Of a stretch of DNA of 64,000 nt, positions 25,290 to 33,885 are shown in pieces. Positions within the stretch are counted from its first letter, which is position 1. Each line of letters starts with the position of its first letter. Made by a program: the position numbers and the translations under genes. Below the pieces are notes generated by a model. The model made no database searches, was not told the DNA's origin, and saw only the letters and a list, made by a program, of their open reading frames with translations. Where the stretch lies: assembly GCF_900143005.1 (NCBI RefSeq), contig NZ_FRCS01000002.1, positions 310,001-374,000 of the forward strand, in the 5' to 3' direction. The DNA comes from Cryptosporangium aurantiacum (lineage in GTDB: Bacteria; Actinomycetota; Actinomycetes; Mycobacteriales; Cryptosporangiaceae).

Positions 25290-26195
25290 TCAGGCGCGCT
25301 CGTGGAGGACCGCGACCCGCTCCGCCGCGTCGAGCCGGTAGCCGACGCCTCGGACCGTGGAGATCACCGGACCGGTTTGCTCGACCTTCGCGCGCAGCCG
25401 CCGGATGTGGACGTCGACCGTCCGCTCACCGCAGATCACCTGGTGCCCCCAGACCAGCCGGAGCAACTGCGGCCGGTCGAAGACCCGCCCCGCGTGCTCG
25501 GAGAGGAACAGGAGCAGGTCGAACTCCCGCCGGGTGAGCAGCAGCTGCTGCCCGTCCAGCAGCGCGACCCGACGTGCGGGATAGATCTGCAACGGGGCGG
25601 TGGACGCCGCCGGCTGCTCGGCGGCGGTCGCGTCCGGGGACGTCGCCGGACGCGGAGCGGCGTCGACGGCCGCCACCGCCACGGCGCCGGAAGTCTCGGT
25701 CACCCGGGGCTCAGCCGGTCGCGGCTCGGCCGACCACGGTGCGGGCGCGACGAACGCGGGCAGCGGCACCGGCGACGACACCTTGGCCTGGTCGGAGCCG
25801 GGCCGGGTGCCCGGCGTCCAGCTGACACGACCGTTCTGCGACGGGAGCGTGCCGACCGAGCTCAACGCCGGCCGACCGGCCCGGGACGGGTTGCTGCCCG
25901 CGCCGATCTGTAATCCGACGGCGGCGGAGACGTCGATGCCCGGCGCCTCCGCACCGGCCGAATCGACCAGGTCGCGGATCTCGCCGGCCAGCCGCGTGGC
26001 AGCCTCCAGCGCGTCGGGGCCGGCCACCGCGACCTCGACGAGGATCGTCGCCGCGGACGGGGACGCGGAACCCCGCGGCCGGGCACGTCCCGGCGCGACG
26101 CTGGCGGCAGGGCGCGGAGTTCCGGCGCGGTTGGGAGAGGGACGCTGCGGTGCGATGCGCGGTCGGGCGTTCTGGGTGACGGGCTGAACGGTCAT
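25290..26195 (-). CDS. OmpR-type winged-helix DNA-binding protein without receiver domain
   Basis: A 301-residue product. The C-terminus (about residues 200-293) is a typical trans_reg_C winged helix: LLLTRREFDLLLFLSEHAGR, RTVDVHIRRLRAKVE, and STVRGVGYR. The first 200 residues have no Asp receiver pattern; they contain a short ATILVEVAVAGPDALEAATR segment and long Ala/Pro/Gly-rich stretches. This resembles actinobacterial one-component regulators. ATG 26195 was chosen because of its AGGAG site at -7; a longer reading frame to 26360 has no good site. A 16-bp repeat lies just downstream. Confidence 0.8.
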   Translation of the reverse strand: MTVQPVTQNARPRIAPQRPSPNRAGTPRPAASVAPGRARPRGSASPSAATILVEVAVAGPDALEAATRLAGEIRDLVDSAGAEAPGIDVSAAVGLQIGAGSNPSRAGRPALSSVGTLPSQNGRVSWTPGTRPGSDQAKVSSPVPLPAFVAPAPWSAEPRPAEPRVTETSGAVAVAAVDAAPRPATSPDATAAEQPAASTAPLQIYPARRVALLDGQQLLLTRREFDLLLFLSEHAGRVFDRPQLLRLVWGHQVICGERTVDVHIRRLRAKVEQTGPVISTVRGVGYRLDAAERVAVLHERA

Positions 26196-26440
26196 CGGCT
26201 GCTCCTGACGGAGGGCGGAGGACGCGCCGATACCGGGCGTCCACGCAAAAGGACGGAAACCGAACTGCAGGCGGTGCGGGAGCAGCGGTCCGACTACGCC
26301 GTCGACCGACTGGAAGCCGCGATCAGTAAGCCCGACACCGGGCGCTGGACGCGCGTCCAAGGTCGACGTGCAGGCGACCGGTCAGGTTCCAGGCGTCGCT
26401 CATGACGTCAGTCTTACAGACACAGTTCAGAAAAACAATT

Positions 26441-26457
26441 CCTATCGGCTTGATAGG
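26441..26457. promoter_or_regulatory. Perfect 6-bp inverted repeat CCTATC-GGCTT-GATAGG
   Basis: The dyad lies in an AT-richer divergent promoter region between the winged-helix regulator and the thioesterase gene, so it may be a regulator binding site. Confidence 0.45.
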
Positions 26458-26609
26458 TAACCCCGACCCGAGCGGTTCAACAGAATGCCGCCTCAGTTGT
26501 CACCGCAGACACAAAGTTCTCCCCAGGACCACTCACCTCGACAGCTAGAACACGCCACATTCGCCGATATCTCCGATCCCGCGAGGTTTCGCCGAGGCAC
26601 GATGGCCCC

Positions 26610-27086
26610 ATGCCGAACCTTCCGAGCCGGACCGCGTTTCCGGTACTCCGGGACGTGCCGACCCGGTGGCACGACAACGACCACTACGGCCACGTGAACA
26701 ACGTCGTGTACTACGCGTACTTCGACACGGCGGTGAACGGCTGGCTGCTCGACGCCGCCGGCTCCGACATCCGTGAGCTGCCCGCGATCGGTCTCGTCGT
26801 GGAGACGTCCTGCCGCTACTACCGCCCGATCGGCTTCCCCGACCGCCTCGAGGTCGGCCTCGGCGTCGCCCGTCTCGGCAGGTCCAGCGTCGTCTACCGG
26901 CTGGCGGTGTTCCGCGAGGGCGACGAGGAGGCCGTGGCCGTCGGACGCTTCGTGCACGTCTATGTCGACAGCGAGACCAGGCGGACACTGGAGATTCCCC
27001 CGGTGCTCCGCAGCGCGCTGGCACCGCTGGCAGAGAAAAGCGCACCGCTGTTCGCCGCCGCAGATCTGCTCGAGGAGGCCCGATGA
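26610..27086 (+). CDS. Acyl-CoA thioesterase, hot-dog fold (4HBT type)
   Basis: A 158-residue hot-dog protein. The catalytic 4HBT segment is clear: RWHDNDHYGHVNNVVYYAYF, where the Asp corresponds to the catalytic Asp of 4-hydroxybenzoyl-CoA thioesterase. The ATGA overlap with the next gene (27083) implies one transcript and possibly a linked pathway, e.g. hydroxyacyl-CoA release before oxidation. Confidence 0.85.
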   Translation: MPNLPSRTAFPVLRDVPTRWHDNDHYGHVNNVVYYAYFDTAVNGWLLDAAGSDIRELPAIGLVVETSCRYYRPIGFPDRLEVGLGVARLGRSSVVYRLAVFREGDEEAVAVGRFVHVYVDSETRRTLEIPPVLRSALAPLAEKSAPLFAAADLLEEAR

Positions 27087-28372
27087 CCGACCTGCTGACC
27101 GAGTCCGTGTTCACCTGGGGTGCACCGCCGATGAAGTACGGTCCCGGCGCGGTCGACGAGATCGGTTTCGACGTCTCGCGCCTGGGCGTCCGCCGTGTCC
27201 TGGTTCTCACCGACCCGCGGATCGCCGCCACCGGCCTGGCCGCCCGGGTCGGCGAGGCACTGAAGGCCGCAGGCGTCGACCACGCGCTCTACGACCAGGT
27301 GCACTGCGAACCGACCGACGACAGCCTGCGTGCCGCGGTGGCCGCGGCCACCGAGCTCGCCGGGGCCGAGGACTTCGACGGGTTCGTCGCGGTGGGCGGC
27401 GGATCGGTGATCGACACCGCGAAGGCCGTCAACCTGCTCAGCACGTCCGGTGGCGACCTGATGGACTACGTCAACAAGCCGGTGGGAGGCGGGCAGGCGC
27501 CCCGGAAGCCGACCAAGCCGCTGATCGCAGTGCCCACGACGGCCGGGACCGGGTCGGAGAGCACGCCGGTCTGCGTCCTGGACATCCTCGGGCTGAAGGT
27601 GAAGAGCGGGATCAGCCACCCGTCGCTGCGGCCGGCGCTGGCCGTCGTCGACCCGCTGGTGACGCTCTCGCTGCCCGCGGCGGTGACCGCGGCGTCCGGA
27701 ATGGACATCGTCTGCCACGCGCTGGAGTCGTACACCGCGCGGCCCTACACGAGCTTCCTGAGGCACGCCGCCGAGGCCCGGGTGGCCTACAACGGCTCGA
27801 ACCCGGTCTCCGACACCTGGGCGGAGAAGTCGCTGGCCCTGATCGCCCGGAGCTTCCGGCGCGCGGTGCTGGTCGGCACCGACCTGGGGGCACGCTCGGA
27901 CATGATGCTCGCGGCCACGTTCGCCGGCATGGGGTTCGGGAACGCCGGGGTGCACATCCCGCACGCCTGCGCGTATCCGATCGCGGGCATGGTGCGCGAT
28001 TACCGGCCGGCCGGTTACGACGCCGAGGAAGCGATGGTGCCGCACGGCCAGTCGGTCTCGCTGACCGCACCCGCCGCGTTCCGGTTCACGTTCCCGACCG
28101 ACCCGGAGCGGCACGTCCGCGCCGCGTCGCTGCTGTCCGGTGGTGCGCCGACCGACGCGGCGCCTGCCGACCGGCTGCCCGAGGCTCTGGTCGCGCTGAT
28201 GCGCGATATCGGCATCCCGTCCGGGGTGGCTGCGGTCGGTTTCGGTTCGGACGACGTCGACGCGCTGGTCGAGGGAACGCTCAAGCAGCAGCGGCTGCTG
28301 AACGTCGCGCCCCGCGAGGTGACCGCGGAGGACCTGGCCGGAATCTTCCGCTCGTCGCTCGAGAACTGGTAG
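27083..28372 (+). CDS. Iron-containing alcohol dehydrogenase, hydroxyacid-oxoacid transhydrogenase type
   Basis: A 429-residue member of the iron-dependent ADH family. It has the nucleotide-binding GGGSVIDTAKAVNLL, PTTAGTGSEST, a metal-site segment with GMDIVCHALE, and the HIPHACAYPIAG / PHGQSVSLT segments of the ADHFE1-like branch. Human ADHFE1 transfers hydride from 4-hydroxybutyrate to 2-oxoglutarate, giving succinic semialdehyde and D-2-hydroxyglutarate. Length fits. The thioesterase partner upstream overlaps by 4 bp. Substrate is inferred from the family only. Confidence 0.85.
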   Translation: MTDLLTESVFTWGAPPMKYGPGAVDEIGFDVSRLGVRRVLVLTDPRIAATGLAARVGEALKAAGVDHALYDQVHCEPTDDSLRAAVAAATELAGAEDFDGFVAVGGGSVIDTAKAVNLLSTSGGDLMDYVNKPVGGGQAPRKPTKPLIAVPTTAGTGSESTPVCVLDILGLKVKSGISHPSLRPALAVVDPLVTLSLPAAVTAASGMDIVCHALESYTARPYTSFLRHAAEARVAYNGSNPVSDTWAEKSLALIARSFRRAVLVGTDLGARSDMMLAATFAGMGFGNAGVHIPHACAYPIAGMVRDYRPAGYDAEEAMVPHGQSVSLTAPAAFRFTFPTDPERHVRAASLLSGGAPTDAAPADRLPEALVALMRDIGIPSGVAAVGFGSDDVDALVEGTLKQQRLLNVAPREVTAEDLAGIFRSSLENW

Positions 28373-28509
28373 CCGAGTTTGCGTTCGAAGTGGACGGGGA
28401 ACTGGGGGCGCAGCAATGAGAAATGTTCAGCCTCCCATCTTTGCCCTGCTCAGGACCGCGGGAAGGGCCGGCTGAACATCCCTCACTCCTAACCCCCAAG
28501 GAGCCCTGC

Positions 28510-28695
28510 ATGTTTGCCATCCTGGCCGCGATCACGTTCGGGATCCTGCTGTTCCTGGACCTGATCGACCAGCTTCCGGTGAGCGACCTGTTCAACTGGA
28601 ACACGCTCGTCGCGCTGGGTCTTCTCTTCGTCGCGCTGCACCTGTGCGGTTACGGCACCGCGTACCCGGCGCGCTGGCGCCGCGGCCGTCGCTGA
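28510..28695 (+). CDS. Small two-span membrane protein
   Basis: A 61-residue protein from ATG 28510, which has an AAGGAG site; the longer reading frame from 28423 lacks one. Two hydrophobic helices (residues about 2-20 and 27-48) are followed by a basic tail (WRRGRR). It is followed directly by a strong terminator. Function unknown. Confidence 0.65.
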   Translation: MFAILAAITFGILLFLDLIDQLPVSDLFNWNTLVALGLLFVALHLCGYGTAYPARWRRGRR

Positions 28696-28707
28696 CCGCA
28701 GTCCTTT

Positions 28708-28747
28708 GTGAAGGCCTACCTCGGCTCGGTCCGAGGTAGGCCTTCAC
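28708..28747. terminator. Perfect 17-bp bidirectional terminator
   Basis: GTGAAGGCCTACCTCGG is followed by CTCGGT and its exact complement (28731-28747). It sits between the convergent small membrane protein and ndh. Confidence 0.9.
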
Positions 28748-28752
28748 ACGTC

Positions 28753-30060
28753 TCAGTGCTCCGCGCCGGTCGAGGTGTCCAGCGGAACCGCCGACCCGCG
28801 GACCAGACCGAGCTGGCTGACCTGCCTGCGGAACGTCGCGTCGAGGACCCAGTCGGCGACGACGCGCGGGTGGTTCCCCGGCATCGCCAGCAGGTGGTAG
28901 CCCCGGGTGACCACCTTCGCCGGGAACCCGGACAGCGGGATGCCGAGCGGGTTCGCGGCCGCCTTGGCCCCGCTCAGGTCGACGACAAAGCCCAGGTCGT
29001 GGTGCTTGTACCGATCCGCGACGCCGAAGCCGAGCGACGCCGCGACGTTCTTGCCTGCCTGCTTGCCCTGCCGCTCGGCGTGCTGCGCGGTCATCGGCGT
29101 GATCTCGCCGGGCCGGGTCAGGTCGGGCACCGCCGCGCTGTCGCCGCACGCGTAGACGTCCGGGTGATCAGGAACGGCCAGGAACGCGTCAACGGTCAGC
29201 CGCCCGGACTGGGTCGGCAGACCCAGGCTCTCGATCAACGGGTCGGGCCGGACGCCGACGCACCAGGCCAGCGTGCGGGTCGGCACGAACTCGCCGTCCG
29301 TCAACTTCACACCGTCCGGGGTCGCCTCGGCCACCGACGTCTTCATCCGCACCTCGACGCCGCGCTCCCGCAGCGTCCGGTCGGCGGCGTGCCCCAGCCG
29401 CGCGTCGAGCCCCGGCAGCACGGCCGGCGCCAGGTCGAGCAGCAGCCAGCGGATCTTCTGGTCACGCAGGTTCGGCAGGCGCTTCGCGGCGGCCTCGGTG
29501 AACAGCTGGCAGGCCGCGGCCACCTCGGTCCCGGTGTATCCGGCGCCGACCACGACGAACGTGCAGCGCGCTTCGCGCTCGTACGGGTCGCTGGTGACGC
29601 TCGCCAGCTCGAGCTGCCGGATGCAGTGGTCACGCAGGTAGAGGGCCTCGGCGATGCTCCGGAAGCCGTGCGCGTGGTCGGCGACACCCGGGACCGGGAG
29701 CAGCTTGTTCACGCTGCCCGGAGCCAGGATCAGCCGGTCGTACCGGATCGATCCGCGCTCGCCCTCCGGGTTCTCGAAGTAGACGCGGTGTTCCACCGTG
29801 TCGACGGCGTCCACCTCGCCGAGGACCAGACGCGCACCGCCGAGCGTGTTGACCAGCGGCACGGTGATCCGGCGGGGTTCGAGGATCCCGGCCGACACCT
29901 CGGGCAACAACGGCAGGTAGAGGAAGTAGTCGGTCGCGTTGACCACCACGACCTCGGCCTGGCCCCGGCTCTGGCGAACGGCGGTGCGTGCGGCGTGCAG
30001 ACCGGCGAAGCCGGCACCCACGACGACGATCCGCTTCCTCGTGTTCGTACGGTCGGCCAC
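28753..30060 (-). CDS. ndh: Type II NADH dehydrogenase (NDH-2)
   Basis: A 435-residue single-subunit, non-proton-pumping NADH:quinone oxidoreductase. It has the FAD-binding RIVVVGAGFAGLHAA (about 10-24), NATDYFLYLPLLPEVSAG, the second Rossmann motif TFVVVGAGYTGTEVA, and YACGDSAAVPD. The C-terminal helices likely give peripheral membrane binding. GTG at 30060 has an AAGGAG site 9 bp before it. It lies 54 bp downstream of a membrane-fused spermidine-synthase-like gene on the same strand. Confidence 0.9.
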   Translation of the reverse strand: MADRTNTRKRIVVVGAGFAGLHAARTAVRQSRGQAEVVVVNATDYFLYLPLLPEVSAGILEPRRITVPLVNTLGGARLVLGEVDAVDTVEHRVYFENPEGERGSIRYDRLILAPGSVNKLLPVPGVADHAHGFRSIAEALYLRDHCIRQLELASVTSDPYEREARCTFVVVGAGYTGTEVAAACQLFTEAAAKRLPNLRDQKIRWLLLDLAPAVLPGLDARLGHAADRTLRERGVEVRMKTSVAEATPDGVKLTDGEFVPTRTLAWCVGVRPDPLIESLGLPTQSGRLTVDAFLAVPDHPDVYACGDSAAVPDLTRPGEITPMTAQHAERQGKQAGKNVAASLGFGVADRYKHHDLGFVVDLSGAKAAANPLGIPLSGFPAKVVTRGYHLLAMPGNHPRVVADWVLDATFRRQVSQLGLVRGSAVPLDTSTGAEH

Positions 30061-30114
30061 TAAAACTCCTTCGGCTGACGGAGAGGATGCTCCCGGCTTA
30101 CCCCTGGTAGACCG

Positions 30115-31665
30115 TCATGAACGGTACGGCGTGACAAGTTGGTCGACCGGCGCGAAATCGTCGGTCAACACGGCTGCGTCGCGGATGAAGCCGGTGAGGT
30201 CGGTCCCGGCGACGATCTGCACCGCCGGAGCCCGCTTGGCCAGCATCGATACCAACGCGTCCAGCGGCAGCGGCGACTGCGAGGCGAGCACCACGAGGTT
30301 GCCTCCGCGGCCGGTGAACGCCCCGGGTTGTGCGACCAACGCCACGTGCCGGAACCGATCGGCGAGGGTGGCGACCTCGGCCTTGACGAACGAGAGCGGG
30401 CCGTGGTCGATCAGGTTGACCGCGTACAGGCCGGTCGGCGTCAGGGTTCGGTCGACGTCGGCCGCGACCTGACTGGTCGTGAGGTGCCACGGCACGGCGA
30501 CGCCGCCGAACGCGTCGCCGACCACCAGGTCGTACCGCCGGTCGGGCTGCTCGGTGAGGCCGACCCTGGCGTCCTCGACCCGGGTCCGGATCCCGTCGCC
30601 CTCCCGGAGCCCCAGCTGCTCCCGGTCGAGCTTCAGGACGCCGGCGTCGATCTCGTAGACCAGGCTCTCGCTGCCCGGCCGGACGGCGTCGAGGTAGCGG
30701 GGCAGCGTGAGCCCGCCGCCGCCGAGATGTAGCGCCCGGATCGGCGTCCCGGCCGGGCGGAAGACGTCGGTGGCGGCCGCGATCACCCGCAGGTACTCGA
30801 ACTCCAGGTGGGTCGGGTCGGCCAGGTCGACGTAGGAGTGGCGGAGCGTGTCCAGCTGCAGCACCCGGCCGGTGGAGCGGCCGGGGTCGGTGGTGACCCC
30901 GGCGCAGTGGTACGCGGTCTCCAGCTCGCACGGGTTGGGTGCCGCGGCGGTCGCGGCGAGCCCGAGGAGCGCCAGGACCAGCAGCCCGGCCACCCGGCGC
31001 CGACCGGTCTTCTGCCCCGCCGGAGCGTCGTCGGTGGCGGTAGGCCGGACGCGGCTGCGGCGGCCGAGCCACCCGACGACCAGGCCGGTGCCGACCAGGA
31101 CGACGCCGAGGCTGGTCAGGATCGTCGTCGTCGGGACCATCGCGACCAGCACGAAGCCGGTGCCGAACGTCGCGACGATCGAACCGATCGTGCCCAGGCC
31201 GGAGAGCCGTCCGACGATCGTGCCGGTCTCGTCCAGGCTGGCGAGGCGGGCCTTCACCACGACCGGCGGCACCGCGGACAGCAGTGCCGCCGGTGCGAAC
31301 ACCGCCGCCGCGGCGACCAGCAGGACGCCCGACGCGTCACCGCCCTGCACGGCCGCGCCGACGAACCGGACGAGCGGCGTCACCGCGAAGACCAGCGCGC
31401 CGCCGCCCAGCAGCAACGGCCCGAGCAGAGCGGAGGGCGGCAGCCGGTCGGCCACCGCCCCGCCCATCCAGGCGCCGGTCGCGATCGCGGCGAGCGCGAC
31501 CCCGATCACGGCCGTGTTGGTCTCCAACGTGATGCCGACGTACGGCGCGATCAGCCGCAGGCTCAGGATCTCCAGCACCAGCACGGCTCCGGAGGCCAGT
31601 ACGACCAGGACGCCTGCGAGTACAGGGCCGGGCTGCCAACGGGGGGTTCCGTCGTTCGCGGTCAC
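30115..31665 (-). CDS. Membrane protein fused to a spermidine-synthase-like domain
   Basis: A 516-residue protein. About eight hydrophobic segments cover residues 12-210 and resemble an MFS-like transporter half, after which about 260 residues form a Rossmann methyltransferase/aminopropyltransferase fold (ALHLGGGGLTLPRYL, then GDAFGGVAVPWHLTT). These fusions are widespread in bacteria, often called fused spermidine synthase, but aminopropyl transfer has rarely been shown. GTG at 31665 starts 12 bp after the DUF4230 gene, suggesting co-transcription. Confidence 0.85.
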   Translation of the reverse strand: MTANDGTPRWQPGPVLAGVLVVLASGAVLVLEILSLRLIAPYVGITLETNTAVIGVALAAIATGAWMGGAVADRLPPSALLGPLLLGGGALVFAVTPLVRFVGAAVQGGDASGVLLVAAAAVFAPAALLSAVPPVVVKARLASLDETGTIVGRLSGLGTIGSIVATFGTGFVLVAMVPTTTILTSLGVVLVGTGLVVGWLGRRSRVRPTATDDAPAGQKTGRRRVAGLLVLALLGLAATAAAPNPCELETAYHCAGVTTDPGRSTGRVLQLDTLRHSYVDLADPTHLEFEYLRVIAAATDVFRPAGTPIRALHLGGGGLTLPRYLDAVRPGSESLVYEIDAGVLKLDREQLGLREGDGIRTRVEDARVGLTEQPDRRYDLVVGDAFGGVAVPWHLTTSQVAADVDRTLTPTGLYAVNLIDHGPLSFVKAEVATLADRFRHVALVAQPGAFTGRGGNLVVLASQSPLPLDALVSMLAKRAPAVQIVAGTDLTGFIRDAAVLTDDFAPVDQLVTPYRS

Positions 31666-31677
31666 CGCTTCATTTGA

Positions 31678-32436
31678 TCAGGTTCCGGTGAAGGTCACCG
31701 TGACGGTGGTGAACCCGAGTGACTTCAGCAGCCCGGCGAGCATCGCCTTCGTGTTGGCCTGCGCCCGCTGGGCCAGGTCGGTCTCCTTCGCCGCGTCGGC
31801 GATCTTCGCCTCCGCCGCCTTGTAGACGTCCCCCAGCTTGTTCGGGTCGTCGTCGAACAGCGACTTGAACCGGTCGATCACACCGCGTTCCTGGGCGAAG
31901 ACGTAACTCTTCTCCTGGTCCAGGTTGACCTTCTCCAGTGCCGGAGCGGGCAGCCGCAGCGAGACCGAGCGGCGATCGTCGGACATCGTCAGCGCGTCGC
32001 TGGTGACGCCGGAGAAGTCGACGTACGCGTCGACGGTGCCGACGCCGACGAACAGCGTCCGCTGGCCGAGGATCGACGAGGGTACGTACTTGGTGTCCTT
32101 CTCCAGGTCGACGACCACCTGGAACGTGCCGGTGGCGGCCTGGAAGCGCGCGAGGTCCTGGATCGATTTGAGTACCACCGGCCCGGAGCGGTCGACGGTG
32201 CTCTCGGCGAGTGGCCGGTCGTCGCTGTTCCACCAGGAACAGGCGCGGAACGAACCGACGCCGACCAGCACGATCACGGCCAGCAGGATCAGGCCCCAGA
32301 TCCGGGACCGGCGGTCCATCCGGCGGTCGGCCTCAGGTACCCCGGACGGCAGGGGGCGCGCCGGAGTCTCCTTCGGCGGCAGCTCGGGAAGCGGTTCAGT
32401 ACGAGCGGTTCCGGACTCGTGCTCGTCGTGGGGCAT
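31678..32436 (-). CDS. DUF4230 membrane protein
   Basis: A 252-residue protein with a cytosolic acidic and Pro-rich N-terminus, one membrane segment (about residues 46-66) and a large extracytoplasmic domain. The segment SIQDLARFQAATGTFQVVVDLEKDTKY and repeated LR/VS beta blocks match DUF4230. The C-terminal helix and LKSLGFTTVTVTFTGT end the domain. It is first in a three-gene string with the fused spermidine-synthase-like gene and ndh. No function is known for the family. Confidence 0.85.
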   Translation of the reverse strand: MPHDEHESGTARTEPLPELPPKETPARPLPSGVPEADRRMDRRSRIWGLILLAVIVLVGVGSFRACSWWNSDDRPLAESTVDRSGPVVLKSIQDLARFQAATGTFQVVVDLEKDTKYVPSSILGQRTLFVGVGTVDAYVDFSGVTSDALTMSDDRRSVSLRLPAPALEKVNLDQEKSYVFAQERGVIDRFKSLFDDDPNKLGDVYKAAEAKIADAAKETDLAQRAQANTKAMLAGLLKSLGFTTVTVTFTGT

Positions 32437-32566
32437 GGTCGCTCACCTCACCCGGTCGTCGGCCGGCGATGTCACCGGCCGGTGACAATGGGGAGCTACC
32501 CGCCCGGCGGTGTGGACGAACCCCCGGCGCCGAGTTCCGACGGTAGGGCTACCGCGCTACTCCCCC

Positions 32567-33622
32567 TCACCAGGAGCTGGAGCCGTTCCGCCCACCGTCG
32601 GAGGAGTCCGCCGCCCACGGGGAGGAACCCTGCTGATCGGCGCCGGGCTGCTGCCGGAGCGCGGCCCACCGGGACGGTCCGGGATCCCCGTCGACCGGCG
32701 GCTGCGCCGGCCACTCCGGCCCGCTCCCTGGCCCGGCCCACTGCGGCTGAGGCTGCCGCTCGGGCGCTTCGGCGGACCAGTGGACGCCCGTGCCGGTGCC
32801 CGTCCCGGCGCCCGCGGCCGTGCGCGGCGTCCAGAACGAATCGCCCTCGCTCGGCTGGGGCCTCGACTGCCGCCGGCTCTCGCGCGTCCTGGCGTCCTCG
32901 TCGATCGGCGTGGAGAGCGCCGAGTACAGCAGAACGACGACGATGATCCCGGCCAGGCCGGCGATCACCGGGAGTGCGGTGGTGACGTCGACGCCGTCGG
33001 CCGCGCTGTGGGTGTTGTCGAGCGTCACCCGCGAGGCGGCCATACCGACGTAGTGCATGCCGTTGACGGCGACACCCATGATCAGCGCCGCTCCGGTGAT
33101 CAGCCAGAGGTTGCGCGCGACGACCGTGAACCAGAGTGCGGCGCTGGCCGCCACGACCGCGATCACCAGCGACAGCGCGACCAGCTTCGAGTCGTACCCC
33201 ACGGTGCCGTTCAGCCGCATCGCGGCCATGCCGGTGTAGTGCATACCGGCGACGCCGAGGCCCGCGAAGAGACCACCGGCGAGCACCCGCCACCACCGGA
33301 GCTGCCCGGTGCCGAGGATGAGCAGGCCGATGCCGACCACGACGACCGCGAGCAGCGCGCTGAGAACGGTCTGCGCCACCGAATACCGAACGTCACTGCC
33401 CTCGACCGAGAACCCGAGCATCGCCAGGAAGTGCATCATCCAGATGCCGGTGCCGCCGATCGAGACGGCGCTCAGCGTCAGCCATCCGAACCGCTTCGCT
33501 GCTGTGCGTGCCTGCCGGCCCCGGGCGGTGCAGACCAACCCCAGCAACGAGCCGAGAACTGACACACCGTAAGCAAGAGCGGGCGTCAGCCAGCCGTAAG
33601 CAAAGTGATGGACTTCCGCCAT
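32567..33622 (-). CDS. MHYT-domain membrane sensor, copy 1
   Basis: A 351-residue protein with seven membrane segments and MHYT motifs: WMMHFLAM (61-68), GMHYTGMAAM (about 126-135) and GMHYVGMAAS (about 187-196). Met/His residues of these motifs are thought to bind a metal such as copper and sense oxygen, CO or NO. The last 90 residues form a Pro/Gly/Gln-rich cytosolic tail without an enzymatic domain. It is a paralog of the gene at 33886 and both lie on the minus strand. Confidence 0.85.
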   Translation of the reverse strand: MAEVHHFAYGWLTPALAYGVSVLGSLLGLVCTARGRQARTAAKRFGWLTLSAVSIGGTGIWMMHFLAMLGFSVEGSDVRYSVAQTVLSALLAVVVVGIGLLILGTGQLRWWRVLAGGLFAGLGVAGMHYTGMAAMRLNGTVGYDSKLVALSLVIAVVAASAALWFTVVARNLWLITGAALIMGVAVNGMHYVGMAASRVTLDNTHSAADGVDVTTALPVIAGLAGIIVVVLLYSALSTPIDEDARTRESRRQSRPQPSEGDSFWTPRTAAGAGTGTGTGVHWSAEAPERQPQPQWAGPGSGPEWPAQPPVDGDPGPSRWAALRQQPGADQQGSSPWAADSSDGGRNGSSSW

Positions 33623-33639
33623 CGAGACCCCTCCCAGAT

Positions 33640-33688
33640 GGGCTCGAAAACCCGACGTTCGCGCACGTCAACGGGTTTCTCAAGGCCC
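33640..33688 (-). promoter_or_regulatory. Long hairpin in the leader of MHYT copy 1
   Basis: The region folds into an imperfect stem: GGGC...AAACCCG...GACGT pairs with ACGTC...GGGTTT...GCCC around GCGCGA. It ends 17 bases before the start codon, leaving the GGGAGGGG ribosome binding site free. A translational regulatory or stability role is possible. Confidence 0.5.
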
Positions 33689-33885
33689 AAATCGGACCAA
33701 CTCGGAGGGTGTCGACCCGGTTACTCCATGGCGATAGACATAGTCGATTTAAGCGAACAGTCCCACAGGAATCTCATTGAGATGCCTGAATAACAATTAC
33801 GATGCGCAGTGTGCGGTAGATCACGTCCGCTGTCCCTTTTTCGCCGCGACGCGCGGTTTCCGCGAGCGAACGCAAACACGCGCCC

